Shown here: piece after piece, positions 1 to 5,716 of the stretch
Numbering within the stretch: the stretch's first letter is position 1
Layout: each line of letters starts with the position of its first letter
Assembly (NCBI GenBank): GCA_934167435.1
Contig: CAKPKZ010000082.1
Location: 1 to 6,907, forward strand
Length of the DNA: 6,907 nucleotides
Source: an uncultured Clostridia bacterium
GTDB lineage: Bacteria > Bacillota > Clostridia > TANB77 > CAG-508
Direction of reading: 5' to 3'
The notes under the pieces: generated by a model
Databases searched by the model: none
What the model was told of the DNA's origin: nothing
The model's input: the letters and a program-made list of their open reading frames with translations, nothing else
Made by a program: the position numbers and the translations under genes

Positions 1-54
1 ATGAAAACTGAGTTTCTGTAAGGTTTTTGGTTGGCACCCAAAATTGCCCTGTAA
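1..54. other. Intergenic stretch downstream of rpsI, nothing assigned
   Basis: These bases follow the rpsI stop on the minus strand. The only structure is a 6-base inverted repeat (TTTTGG at 25-30 with CCAAAA at 38-43). It has no following T-run on either strand, so it does not qualify as a terminator. No gene or RNA is recognised here. Confidence 0.4.
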
Positions 55-456
55 TTATCTCTTTGAGAATTGTGGAGCTTTTCTTGCTTTTTTAAGACCG
101 TATTTTTTTCTTTCTTTCATACGAGGATCTCTTGTTAAGAATCCATTTGATTTTAGAGCTGGTCTAAATTCTTGATTTGCTTCGTTTAAAGCTCTAGCTA
201 TACCATGTCTTATAGCTCCTGCTTGACCTGTATATCCACCACCTGTAACTGTTGCAATTACATCGTATTTAGTTAATGTATTTGTAACTGTAAGTGGTTG
301 TTTTACTATAACTTTTAATGTTTCTATACCAAAATATTTGTCTAAATCTTGTTTATTTATTGTGATTTTTCCAGTTCCTTCTACAAGTCTAACTCTTGCA
401 ATTGAACTTTTTCTTCTACCTGTACCATAGAAAACAATATTTTCTTTTTTTGCCAT
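55..456 (-). CDS. rpsI: 30S ribosomal protein S9
   Basis: S9 (uS9) is a small-subunit protein whose C-terminal tail reaches the P-site tRNA in the 30S head. The 133-residue product is full length for the family. It carries the N-terminal YGTGRRKSSIARVRL block (residues 10-24), the central GGGYTGQAGAIRHGIARAL block (72-90), the RDPRMKERKKYG segment (109-120) and the conserved basic tail KKARKAPQFSKR. The ATG at 456-454 follows the rplM stop codon after a single base. Its ribosome binding site GGGAGGT (minus strand, 471-465) lies inside the end of rplM, 8 bases upstream, so translation of the two genes is probably coupled. No separate promoter is visible, and transcription most likely comes from the rplM promoter. 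No terminator is seen before the window edge. Confidence 0.98.
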   Translation of the reverse strand: MAKKENIVFYGTGRRKSSIARVRLVEGTGKITINKQDLDKYFGIETLKVIVKQPLTVTNTLTKYDVIATVTGGGYTGQAGAIRHGIARALNEANQEFRPALKSNGFLTRDPRMKERKKYGLKKARKAPQFSKR

Positions 457-457
457 A

Positions 458-895
458 TTATTTTACCTCCCATACTTCTGGTTTTTGAGCTTGGTTTTCA
501 TGTTCACTACCAGCATAAACTCTTAATTTTGTAGCCATTTTTCTTCCTAAAGGAGTATGTGGTAACATACCTTTTATTGCTAATGTCATAGCTTTTTCTG
601 GATTTTTTTCCATCATTACTTTTGCAGAAACTTCTTTCATTCCTCCAATATAACCTGAATGATGTCTGTAAATTTTTTGATTTAATTTGTTTCCTGTTAA
701 AACAACATCTTTGCAATTAATAATTATAACATGATCACCCATATCTATATTTGGTGTGAATGTTGGTTTATGTTTTCCTCTTAATAATTTAGCAGCTTCT
801 GTTGCAACTCTTCCTAAAGGTTTGTTTGCTGCATCAATTATATACCATTTGCTTTCAACTTCGCCGCATTTAGCGCTATATGTAGTATTATTCAT
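458..895 (-). CDS. rplM: 50S ribosomal protein L13
   Basis: L13 (uL13) is an early-assembly protein of the large subunit that binds 23S rRNA. The 145-residue length matches the family. Diagnostic blocks are KWYIIDAANKPLGRVATEAA (residues 16-35), LLRGKHKPTFTPNIDMGD (37-54), YRHHSGYIGG (76-85), the GMLPHTPLGRKM core (109-120) and the C-terminal RVYAGSEHENQAQKP (125-139). The start is the ATG at 895-893. A strong AGGAGGG (minus strand, 913-907) sits 11 bases upstream, slightly far but the only candidate. It is first in an operon with rpsI, the usual L13-S9 pairing in bacteria. The transcript has a leader of about 100 bases with a stable stem-loop, so feedback control by a ribosomal protein is plausible, but this is inferred. 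Confidence 0.98.
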   Translation of the reverse strand: MNNTTYSAKCGEVESKWYIIDAANKPLGRVATEAAKLLRGKHKPTFTPNIDMGDHVIIINCKDVVLTGNKLNQKIYRHHSGYIGGMKEVSAKVMMEKNPEKAMTLAIKGMLPHTPLGRKMATKLRVYAGSEHENQAQKPEVWEVK

Positions 896-1003
896 GGTAA
901 TAAATACCCTCCTATTTCTTCTATAAATTTATTATATATATGATATTTAAATATAAACTACCGGGGAGAAGTTCGTATTTAAATCATATTTTAACATAGT
1001 TAC
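896..1003 (-). promoter_or_regulatory. Structured 5' leader of rplM-rpsI, candidate L13 leader
   Basis: This is the predicted untranslated leader between the rplM start site region and the rplM ATG. On the minus strand, bases 987-976 (ATGATTTAAATA) pair with 953-940 (TATTTAAATATCAT) apart from a 2-base bulge. Inside this stem, AACT (973-970) can pair with AGTT (959-956), closing a loop that contains a CCCC/GG cluster (minus strand TCTCCCCGGT). The GC-rich loop stands out sharply in an otherwise nearly pure AT leader, which suggests selection. Autoregulatory L13 leaders are known in low-GC Gram-positives. I could not compare this one with the known consensus, so family membership is inferred from position and structure. 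Confidence 0.5.
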
Positions 1004-1018
1004 TAAAATATTTTAGTA
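1001..1018. repeat. 18-base perfect palindrome over the rplM -10 and start site
   Basis: TACTAAAATATTTTAGTA is a gapless palindrome with 9-base arms. It covers the -10 box and predicted start point of the rplM promoter, a typical position for a repressor site. The predicted start lies near one edge of the palindrome, so both arms would not be in the RNA and a transcript hairpin is unlikely. No regulator is identified. Confidence 0.5.
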
Positions 1019-1038
1019 CAAATTACTTAATTTGTCAA
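1010..1038 (-). promoter_or_regulatory. Sigma-A-type promoter of rplM-rpsI
   Basis: On the minus strand a perfect -35 TTGACA (1038-1033) is followed after exactly 17 bases by TAAAAT (1015-1010), five of six matches to the -10 consensus. Transcription would begin near 1003, about 108 bases before the rplM ATG. The spacer contains an inverted repeat, and the -10 lies inside a second palindrome (separate entries). Confidence 0.85.
1018..1035. repeat. Inverted repeat in the rplM promoter spacer
   Basis: ACAAATTA, two bases, then TAATTTGT: perfect 8-base arms running from inside the -35 hexamer through the spacer. A near-identical arrangement occurs at the same place in the aspS promoter (5615-5635), which raises the chance that it is functional. 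Confidence 0.45.
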
Positions 1039-1075
1039 TGAATTTTGGCAAATTTCCTAAAAATAAATAAAAGTA

Positions 1076-1104
1076 TTGAATAATTTAGTAATTAAATTTA
1101 TAAT
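1076..1104 (+). promoter_or_regulatory. Promoter of the flippase gene
   Basis: TTGAAT (1076-1081) and a perfect TATAAT (1099-1104) are separated by 17 bases. Transcription would start near 1111, giving a leader of about 37 bases to the ATG at 1148. This promoter explains why the in-frame TTG at 1076 is not a translation start: that TTG is the beginning of the -35 box. Confidence 0.75.
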
Positions 1105-1147
1105 GGGTAAGTACAATTATAAAAGATGGCAATTAAGGAGTGAGTTA

Positions 1148-2780
1148 ATGGAAAAAGAAGAAAAAAAAGGTAAAGTAAAAAAAGAAAGTTTTATGCAAGG
1201 AGTATTAACACTTATATTTTCACAAGTGCTAATAAAAATTTTAGGCTTAGTATATACATTGTATTTAACAAATAGAGAAGGTTTTGGAGATAAAGGAAAT
1301 GGTATTTGTGCTAGTGGATACCAAATATATGCTATGTTACTTACAATTTCATCAATTGGAGTGCCAAGTGCAATATCAAAGTTAGTTTCAGAAAGAGTTG
1401 CTGTGGGAGATCATAAAGGTGCACATAGAATATTTAAAATTGCATTTGCTACATTTGCTGTAATAGGATTAGTTGGAAGTTTACTATTGTTTTTTGGAGC
1501 AAATGTAATTGCAAATGACTGGTTACAAATTCCAGAAGCAGAGATGACTTTAGTAGCACTTTCACCAGCAATATTTTTTGTAGCAGTTGCATCTGTAATG
1601 AGAGGATACTTTAATGGTAGACAATGCTTAAAAATAGGGGCAAGATCTCAGACACTTGAACAAATATTTAAAACATTATTAACAATTATTGTTGTGGAAA
1701 TAGTTGCAATATTATCAAATGTTTCTACTCAATGGATGGCTGCTGGAGCTAATTTAGCTACGACTTTAGCTACATTTTTAGGATTTGCATATTTAATGTT
1801 ATATTATAGAACTAGAAGAAAGGAAATTGCACTAGAAATAAAGGCAACAGTTAATTATAAATATGAAAAAGTTTTAACTATAATAAAAAGAATTCTTATT
1901 GTATCTATTCCAATTGCATTAACAGCAATTATGTCTTCAATAAACAAAAATATAGATTCATTTACAGTAGTAAGAAGTTTAAAACAATTTTTGCCAGAGG
2001 ATATAGCAACCGCACAATATGGTATTTTAGGAGGAAAAGTAGATACTTTAACAAGTTTACCATTATCAATAAATGTAGCTTTTGCAACAGCATTAGTTCC
2101 AGCAATTTCAGCTGCAAAAGCAAAAAAAGATAGTGAAACAATAACAAAAAGAACATCATTTTCTTTATTATTATCTATGTTAATAGGCTTGCCATGTACA
2201 GTAGGGATGTTTATTTTTTCAGGTGAAATATTAAATTTGTTATTTCCAAAAGCAAGCGATGGAGCTGTTATTTTGCAAATAAGTTCTCTTACAATAATAT
2301 TTACAATATTAGATCAAACAATAAATGGAGCGTTGCAGGGATATGGAAAGTTAACTATTCCAACAATATCATTAGGGTGTCGGGGTAGTAGCTAAACTTA
2401 TATTAAATTTAATTTTAGTACCGATACCATCTATAGGAGTTAATGGTGCAGCTATTGCTTCTGTAGTTTGTCACATAATAGCATTTACAATAGCATTTAC
2501 AGCATTAAGAAAAAATATAAAGTTAAATCTTGGCTTTTCTAAATTAATATTAAAACCTATAATAGCTGTTACAATAATGGGCATTTGTTCATATTTTGTA
2601 TTTAATGTATTAAATGGAATAATAATTGAAAAAATGGCTACAATAATAGCAATAATAATAGCTGTTATTATATATTTATTAGCAGTTATTGCATTAAAAA
2701 TATTTTCAAAAGAAGATATTTTAATGATACCATATGGAACAAAAATATATAAAATCTTAGAAAAACTAAAAATATATTAA
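1148..2780 (+). pseudogene. MurJ/SpoVB-family lipid flippase (MOP superfamily), frameshifted
   Basis: Polytopic membrane protein of the MOP flippase superfamily (SpoVB, YtgP/MurJ, oligosaccharide flippases), which moves lipid-linked cell-wall or polysaccharide precursors across the membrane. The ATG at 1148 is chosen for its AAGGAG (1135-1140), 7 bases away. After a Lys/Glu-rich head come many hydrophobic segments (first about residues 17-40). Family-like blocks are GVPSAISKLVSE (71-82), MRGYFNGR (151-158), ARSQTLEQIFK (165-175) and GALQGYGKLTIP (394-405). Plain reading stops at 2393-2395 after 415 residues. The frame one base on continues at once with LGVGVVAKLILNLILVPIPS and runs to 2780, so removing one G from GGG at 2375-2377 restores 543 residues, normal for this family. 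The downstream frame is free of stops and still membrane-like, so the lesion is recent or a sequence error. I cannot separate SpoVB from YtgP/MurJ by eye. Confidence 0.85.
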
Positions 2781-2905
2781 AAAAGTAAGTAAAAAAGAAG
2801 GATTTTATCAAAATTTGGCGAATATTTTTAAGTGAGAGTACAAATATTGCTGCACACAAAGTAATATTTATACATACACATTAAATCTTATAGGAGGTAA
2901 TTTAA
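2781..2905 (+). promoter_or_regulatory. HU upstream region with a weak promoter candidate
   Basis: A possible promoter is TTGCTG (2847-2852) with TATACA (2869-2874) after 16 bases, neither hexamer being strong. Three 7-base arms, AATATTT (2821-2827), AAATATT (2842-2848) and AATATTT (2863-2869), lie exactly 21 bases apart. The middle arm is the reverse complement of both outer ones and could pair with either. No convincing terminator follows the flippase gene, so some read-through into HU is possible. Confidence 0.4.
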
Positions 2906-3184
2906 ATGAACAAAGCTGAATTAATCGCAGCAATAGCTGCACAAACAGGTGACACAAAAAAAGCAGCTGAAGCATCAGTTAACGCTTTTGTTGATGTTGT
3001 AACAAAATCTTTAGTAAAAGGTGATAAAGTTCAATTAGTTGGATTTGGATCTTTTGAAGTAAGAAAAAGAGCAGCTAGAAAAGGAAGAAACCCACAAACT
3101 AAAGAAGAAATCAAAATACCTGCATCAAAAGCTCCAGTATTTAAAGCTGGTAAAGCATTAAAAGATTTAGTAAACAAAAAATAA
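2906..3184 (+). CDS. hup: Histone-like DNA-binding protein HU
   Basis: HU is an abundant dimeric nucleoid protein that bends DNA without strong sequence preference. The 92-residue product fits the 90-residue family. It opens with the helical MNKAELIAAIAAQTG dimer region (1-15), then has the GDKVQLVGFGSFEVRKRAAR saddle (39-58), the DNA-gripping arm with RNPQT (61-65), whose Pro63 is the residue that intercalates in HU/IHF proteins, and the KIPASKAPVFKAGKALKDLV C-terminal block (70-89). The start is set by AGGAGGT (2892-2898), 7 bases before the ATG. It is followed by a strong hairpin terminator, so it is the last or only gene of its transcript. HU is more likely than IHF because the organism appears to be Gram-positive and the arm sequence is HU-like. 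Confidence 0.97.
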   Translation: MNKAELIAAIAAQTGDTKKAAEASVNAFVDVVTKSLVKGDKVQLVGFGSFEVRKRAARKGRNPQTKEEIKIPASKAPVFKAGKALKDLVNKK

Positions 3185-3222
3185 GAATTTTATATAAATA
3201 ATATAAATATATGAATTCATAT

Positions 3223-3250
3223 AAAGAGATTTCGGTTGAAATCTCTTTTA
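3223..3250 (+). terminator. Terminator downstream of HU
   Basis: AAAGAGATTTC (3223-3233) and GAAATCTCTTT (3238-3248) form a perfect 11-base stem with a GGTT loop. The following T-run is short (TTTT within 3246-3249, then A), so termination may be partial. It lies about 39 bases after the HU stop codon. Confidence 0.75.
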
Positions 3251-3253
3251 ATA

Positions 3254-3282
3254 TTGACTAATTTTATTATATTGTATATACT
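3254..3282 (+). promoter_or_regulatory. Near-consensus promoter of the 81-residue gene
   Basis: TTGACT (3254-3259), a 17-base spacer and TATACT (3277-3282), each five of six to consensus. Transcription would start near 3289, about 32 bases before the ATG. It begins just after the HU terminator, so the small gene is an independent transcription unit. Confidence 0.8.
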
Positions 3283-3320
3283 AATATAGTAAAAAATTAA
3301 TAGACACTAGGAGGTTAAAA

Positions 3321-3566
3321 ATGAAAAAGACATCACAAAAATTTGCTAAGCGGACAGTTAAGGAGATACAAGAACTCCTAATAGGTTTTTTTCAAGAAAC
3401 AAATCATGAAAGATTGGGAATTCAATATGGAAAAAGAAAATGGAAAAAAATAAAAAATAATTTTGAAGAAATTCAAAATTATGCTATGCTTAATAATATT
3501 AATATTGAGCTTGCAAAAGATGGAACAGATTGTATTTTTGCTTATTTTATTCACAACAATCAGTAA
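3321..3566 (+). CDS. Small basic protein of unknown function
   Basis: I do not recognise this 81-residue product. It is Lys/Arg-rich (14 basic against 9 acidic residues), with the charge concentrated in the first half: KKTSQKFAKRTVKE at the start and a GKRKWKKIKNN cluster around residues 37-47. There is a single cysteine near the C-terminus, and no signal peptide or membrane segment. The pattern suggests a helical cytosolic protein that could touch nucleic acid, but that is inference from charge only. The gene is well supported as real: it has AGGAGGT (3309-3315) 5 bases before the ATG, its own strong promoter upstream and a terminator starting 9 bases after its stop. It lies between HU and aspS and is convergent with aspS. 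Confidence 0.75.
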   Translation: MKKTSQKFAKRTVKEIQELLIGFFQETNHERLGIQYGKRKWKKIKNNFEEIQNYAMLNNINIELAKDGTDCIFAYFIHNNQ

Positions 3567-3574
3567 GTGTCAAC

Positions 3575-3602
3575 AAAAAAACTGGCTATTGCCAGTTTTT
3601 TA
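3575..3602. terminator. Bidirectional terminator shared by the 81-residue gene and aspS
   Basis: ACTGGC and GCCAGT close a TATT loop. Seven A (3575-3581) on the left and six T (3596-3601) on the right extend the stem and serve as the U-tract on each strand. On the plus strand it ends the small gene. On the minus strand it ends aspS, whose TAA stop (3602-3600) is itself the first part of the A-arm. Confidence 0.9.
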
Positions 3603-5360
3603 TTTATCTTTTATATCTAAAGTTATATGAACATCACGCAATTGTTCTCTTTTTACATTGCTTGGAGAACCCATCATTAAATCTTGTGCTTTACTATTTA
3701 ATGGGAATGCAATAACTTCTCTTATTGAATCTGAATCTGTAAGAAGCATAAGCATTCTATCAAATCCTGGAGCAACACCTGCATGAGGTGGGGCACCAAA
3801 TTGGAATGCTGTATATAAAGCACCAAATTTTGTTTTAACTTCTTCTTCAGTGTAACCAGCCATTTCAAATGCTTTTAGCATTATATTAATATCATGATTT
3901 CTAACAGCACCTGAAGATAATTCTATACCATTACATACAATATCATACTGATATGCAAGGATATCTAATGGGTTTTGTTTTTCTAAAGCTTCTAATCCGC
4001 CTTGTGGCATAGAAAATGGATTATGACTAAATGCAATTTTTCCTTGATCATCTAATTCGAACATAGGAAAATCAACTATCCAGCAAAATTGAAATACATC
4101 TTTATCAATTAAATTTAATCTATTTCCAAGTTCAGTTCTTATTTGACCTGCAAGTTCTGTAGCTCTTTTTTCATTATCTGCTATAAAGAAAATTGTATCT
4201 TCTTTTTCTAAACTAGCAAGTTCTAGTAATTCTTTTTTATATTCTTCTGGAATAAATTTATCAATAGGACCTTTAAAACTTAAATCTTCTTGAACTTCTA
4301 AATAGCCAAGACCTCCCATACCAATGCTTGTTGCATATGCAAGCATTTTTTCATGGAATCCTTTAGATAGATGTCCTTTAACTTTTATTGCTCTTACAGT
4401 TCTATCTATAAATGGCTTAAAAGTACATTTTTTAAAGAAGTCTGATAAGTCTATAATATACAATGGGTTTCTTAAATCTGGTTTATCTGTACCATATCTA
4501 ACCATAGCTTCTTTATATGCTATTCTAGGGAATGGGTATTTCGCAATTTTTTTAGTAGAAAATGTTTTAAAAGTATTGTACATTATTGGTTCAATTGCTT
4601 CAAAAACATCTTCTTGAGTTGCATAACTCATTTCCATATCTAATTGATAAAATTCTCCTGGGGCTCTATCTGCTCTTGCGTCTTCATCTCTAAAGCATGG
4701 GGCAATTTGAAAATATTTATCAATACCAGAAACCATTAATAATTGTTTAAATTGTTGTGGTGCTTGAGGCAATGCATAAAATTTCCCAGGATGTAATCTA
4801 CTTGGCACTAAGTAGTCTCTTGCACCTTCTGGTGAAGAGTTAGCAAGTATAGGTGTTTGAACCTCTAAAAAGCCTTGTTCAATCATTTGACTTCTTAAAT
4901 ATTGTAAAACTTTAGCACGTAAAATTAAGTTATTTTTTAGTCTGTCATTTCTTAAGTCTAAAAATCTATATTGAAGTCTTAAATCTTCTCTAATATCTTG
5001 ATTTGAATTTACTTCAAATGGCAAATCTTTTGTTCTTTTTCCTAAAACTTTAATTTCTTCTATTTTAATTTCAACTAAACCTGTTTTGATTTTTGGGTTT
5101 ACTGTTTCTTCATCTCTTTTTCTAACAGTACCTAGAACAGTAACTGAAGATTCAATTGGAATATGTGATGCAAAATCAACGTCTGAAGCCTCCGCAGAAG
5201 TAACAACTTGAGTTACTCCATACATATCTCTAATATCTAAAAATACAAGACCACCAAGGTCACGAATTGTTTGAACAAAACCAGCTATTCTTACTTTTTT
5301 TCCAACATCGTCTAAGCTAATTTCGTTACAATTATGAGTTCTGTACTCATTTTCTTTCAT
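3600..5360 (-). CDS. aspS: Aspartyl-tRNA synthetase, probably non-discriminating
   Basis: Class IIb aminoacyl-tRNA synthetase that activates aspartate with ATP and loads it on tRNA(Asp), and possibly tRNA(Asn). The 586 residues match the bacterial type. An N-terminal OB-fold anticodon-binding domain spans about 1-110 (VGKKVRIAGFVQTIRDLGG, 19-37). The catalytic core has TPILANSSPEGARDYLVPSR (169-188), FYALPQAPQQFKQLLMVSG (194-212), motif 2 FRDEDARADR (223-232) and motif 3 GFDRML (532-537). A bacterial insertion domain lies between motifs 2 and 3. Phrases such as QIAPCFRDEDARADRAPGEF and FSHNPFSMPQGGLEAL recall, from memory, the alphaproteobacterial form rather than Bacillus AspRS. The ATG at 5360-5358 has AAGGAGGT (minus, 5374-5367) 6 bases upstream. 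It is transcribed alone, behind a T-box leader, and ends in a shared terminator. Confidence 0.96.
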   Translation of the reverse strand: MKENEYRTHNCNEISLDDVGKKVRIAGFVQTIRDLGGLVFLDIRDMYGVTQVVTSAEASDVDFASHIPIESSVTVLGTVRKRDEETVNPKIKTGLVEIKIEEIKVLGKRTKDLPFEVNSNQDIREDLRLQYRFLDLRNDRLKNNLILRAKVLQYLRSQMIEQGFLEVQTPILANSSPEGARDYLVPSRLHPGKFYALPQAPQQFKQLLMVSGIDKYFQIAPCFRDEDARADRAPGEFYQLDMEMSYATQEDVFEAIEPIMYNTFKTFSTKKIAKYPFPRIAYKEAMVRYGTDKPDLRNPLYIIDLSDFFKKCTFKPFIDRTVRAIKVKGHLSKGFHEKMLAYATSIGMGGLGYLEVQEDLSFKGPIDKFIPEEYKKELLELASLEKEDTIFFIADNEKRATELAGQIRTELGNRLNLIDKDVFQFCWIVDFPMFELDDQGKIAFSHNPFSMPQGGLEALEKQNPLDILAYQYDIVCNGIELSSGAVRNHDINIMLKAFEMAGYTEEEVKTKFGALYTAFQFGAPPHAGVAPGFDRMLMLLTDSDSIREVIAFPLNSKAQDLMMGSPSNVKREQLRDVHITLDIKDK

Positions 5361-5387
5361 AAAAATACCTCCTTAAAATTTAGGCAC

Positions 5388-5418
5388 AAAAAAACGCCCA
5401 ATGCATAATGCAGGGACG
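5388..5418 (-). terminator. Terminator of the aspS T-box
   Basis: On the minus strand CGTCCCTGCA (from 5418) pairs back with TGCATTGGGCG (to 5395) through CG, CCC and TGCA blocks with small bulges, followed by seven T (5394-5388). The CCC also pairs with the GGG of the T-box sequence in the antiterminator, giving the mutually exclusive folds expected of a T-box. Confidence 0.85.
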
Positions 5419-5603
5419 AAATAATTTCCGCGGTGCCACCCAGCTTGAAAATACTTATGTATTTTCCACTTTATTAAAATTGCTTCAATATGTTTCACAA
5501 ATTAGGTTGACCTAAAAGGGTTTTCAGCCTAGGACCCTTATTCTCTTTATAGTAACTTCTAAATGCTTTGTATTGTAATAACGCAACAATTATTTTTTTT
5601 ATG
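5388..5603 (-). ncRNA. T-box riboswitch leader of aspS
   Basis: This leader, read on the minus strand, senses uncharged tRNA and lets transcription continue into aspS. From 5' to 3' it has an AGAGA motif near 5545, a compact stem I, a specifier loop reading GTGAAACATATTG with the likely codon AAC at 5494-5492, a stem III hairpin (GAAAATAC, 4-base loop, GTATTTTC, 5466-5447), the T-box TGGGTGGCACCGCG (5442-5429) and a terminator. Within stem I, AATA just after AGAG can pair with TATT just after AAC-A. That places AAC at the specifier position, followed by the usual purine. The bulge UGGC fits the CCA end of a tRNA with discriminator G, which suits both Asp and Asn tRNAs. No GAC or GAT occurs in the leader. 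The T-box call is firm; the specifier assignment is a hand fold. Confidence 0.92.
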
Positions 5604-5609
5604 TATATA

Positions 5610-5638
5610 ATTTTACAAACTATTAGTTAGTTTGTCAA
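5610..5638 (-). promoter_or_regulatory. Sigma-A-type promoter of aspS
   Basis: On the minus strand TTGACA (5638-5633), 17 bases, then TAAAAT (5615-5610). The hexamers and spacing are identical to the rplM promoter. Transcription would begin near 5603, giving a leader of about 240 bases that holds the whole T-box. Confidence 0.85.
5615..5635. repeat. Inverted repeat in the aspS promoter spacer
   Basis: ACAAACTA (5615-5622), five bases, TAGTTTGT (5628-5635): perfect 8-base arms from the -35 hexamer through the spacer to the -10. It starts at the same offset from the -35 as the repeat in the rplM promoter. It is a candidate operator; no regulator is identified. Confidence 0.45.
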
Positions 5639-5716
5639 GTAAATAGCAAAAATATGTATGAAATATTATAAAATGCTAAAATTGGTTAACAATAGTAAAA
5701 TAAGAAGGGAGGAATT

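Noticed and set aside
1..54. Terminator after rpsI
   Set aside because: The 6-base inverted repeat has no T-run on the minus strand.
1076..1147. TTG start at 1076 for the flippase, adding 24 residues
   Set aside because: The TTG is the beginning of a -35 box (TTGAAT-17-TATAAT), has no ribosome binding site, and the ATG at 1148 has AAGGAG at ideal spacing.
2372..2395. Programmed +1 frameshift in the flippase gene
   Set aside because: The site lacks a slippery run or a stop or rare codon at the shift point, and this family is not known for recoding. A mutation or sequence error is simpler.
2577..2780. A separate 67-residue membrane protein gene
   Set aside because: There is no ribosome binding site, and the frame is open and family-like from 2376 onward, so it is the C-terminal part of the frameshifted flippase.
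3530..3715. Plus-strand 61-residue reading frame
   Set aside because: It overlaps the end of the 81-residue gene, runs through the terminator and into aspS, and has no ribosome binding site.
4324..4617. Plus-strand 97-residue reading frame inside aspS
   Set aside because: It is a shadow of the strongly conserved AspRS catalytic region, with no ribosome binding site or promoter.
5640..5716. Promoter for the DUF421 gene
   Set aside because: TATAAA- and TATTAT-like boxes occur, but none has an acceptable -35 at 16-18 bases, and an attempted match to a sporulation sigma-G pattern failed at the -10.
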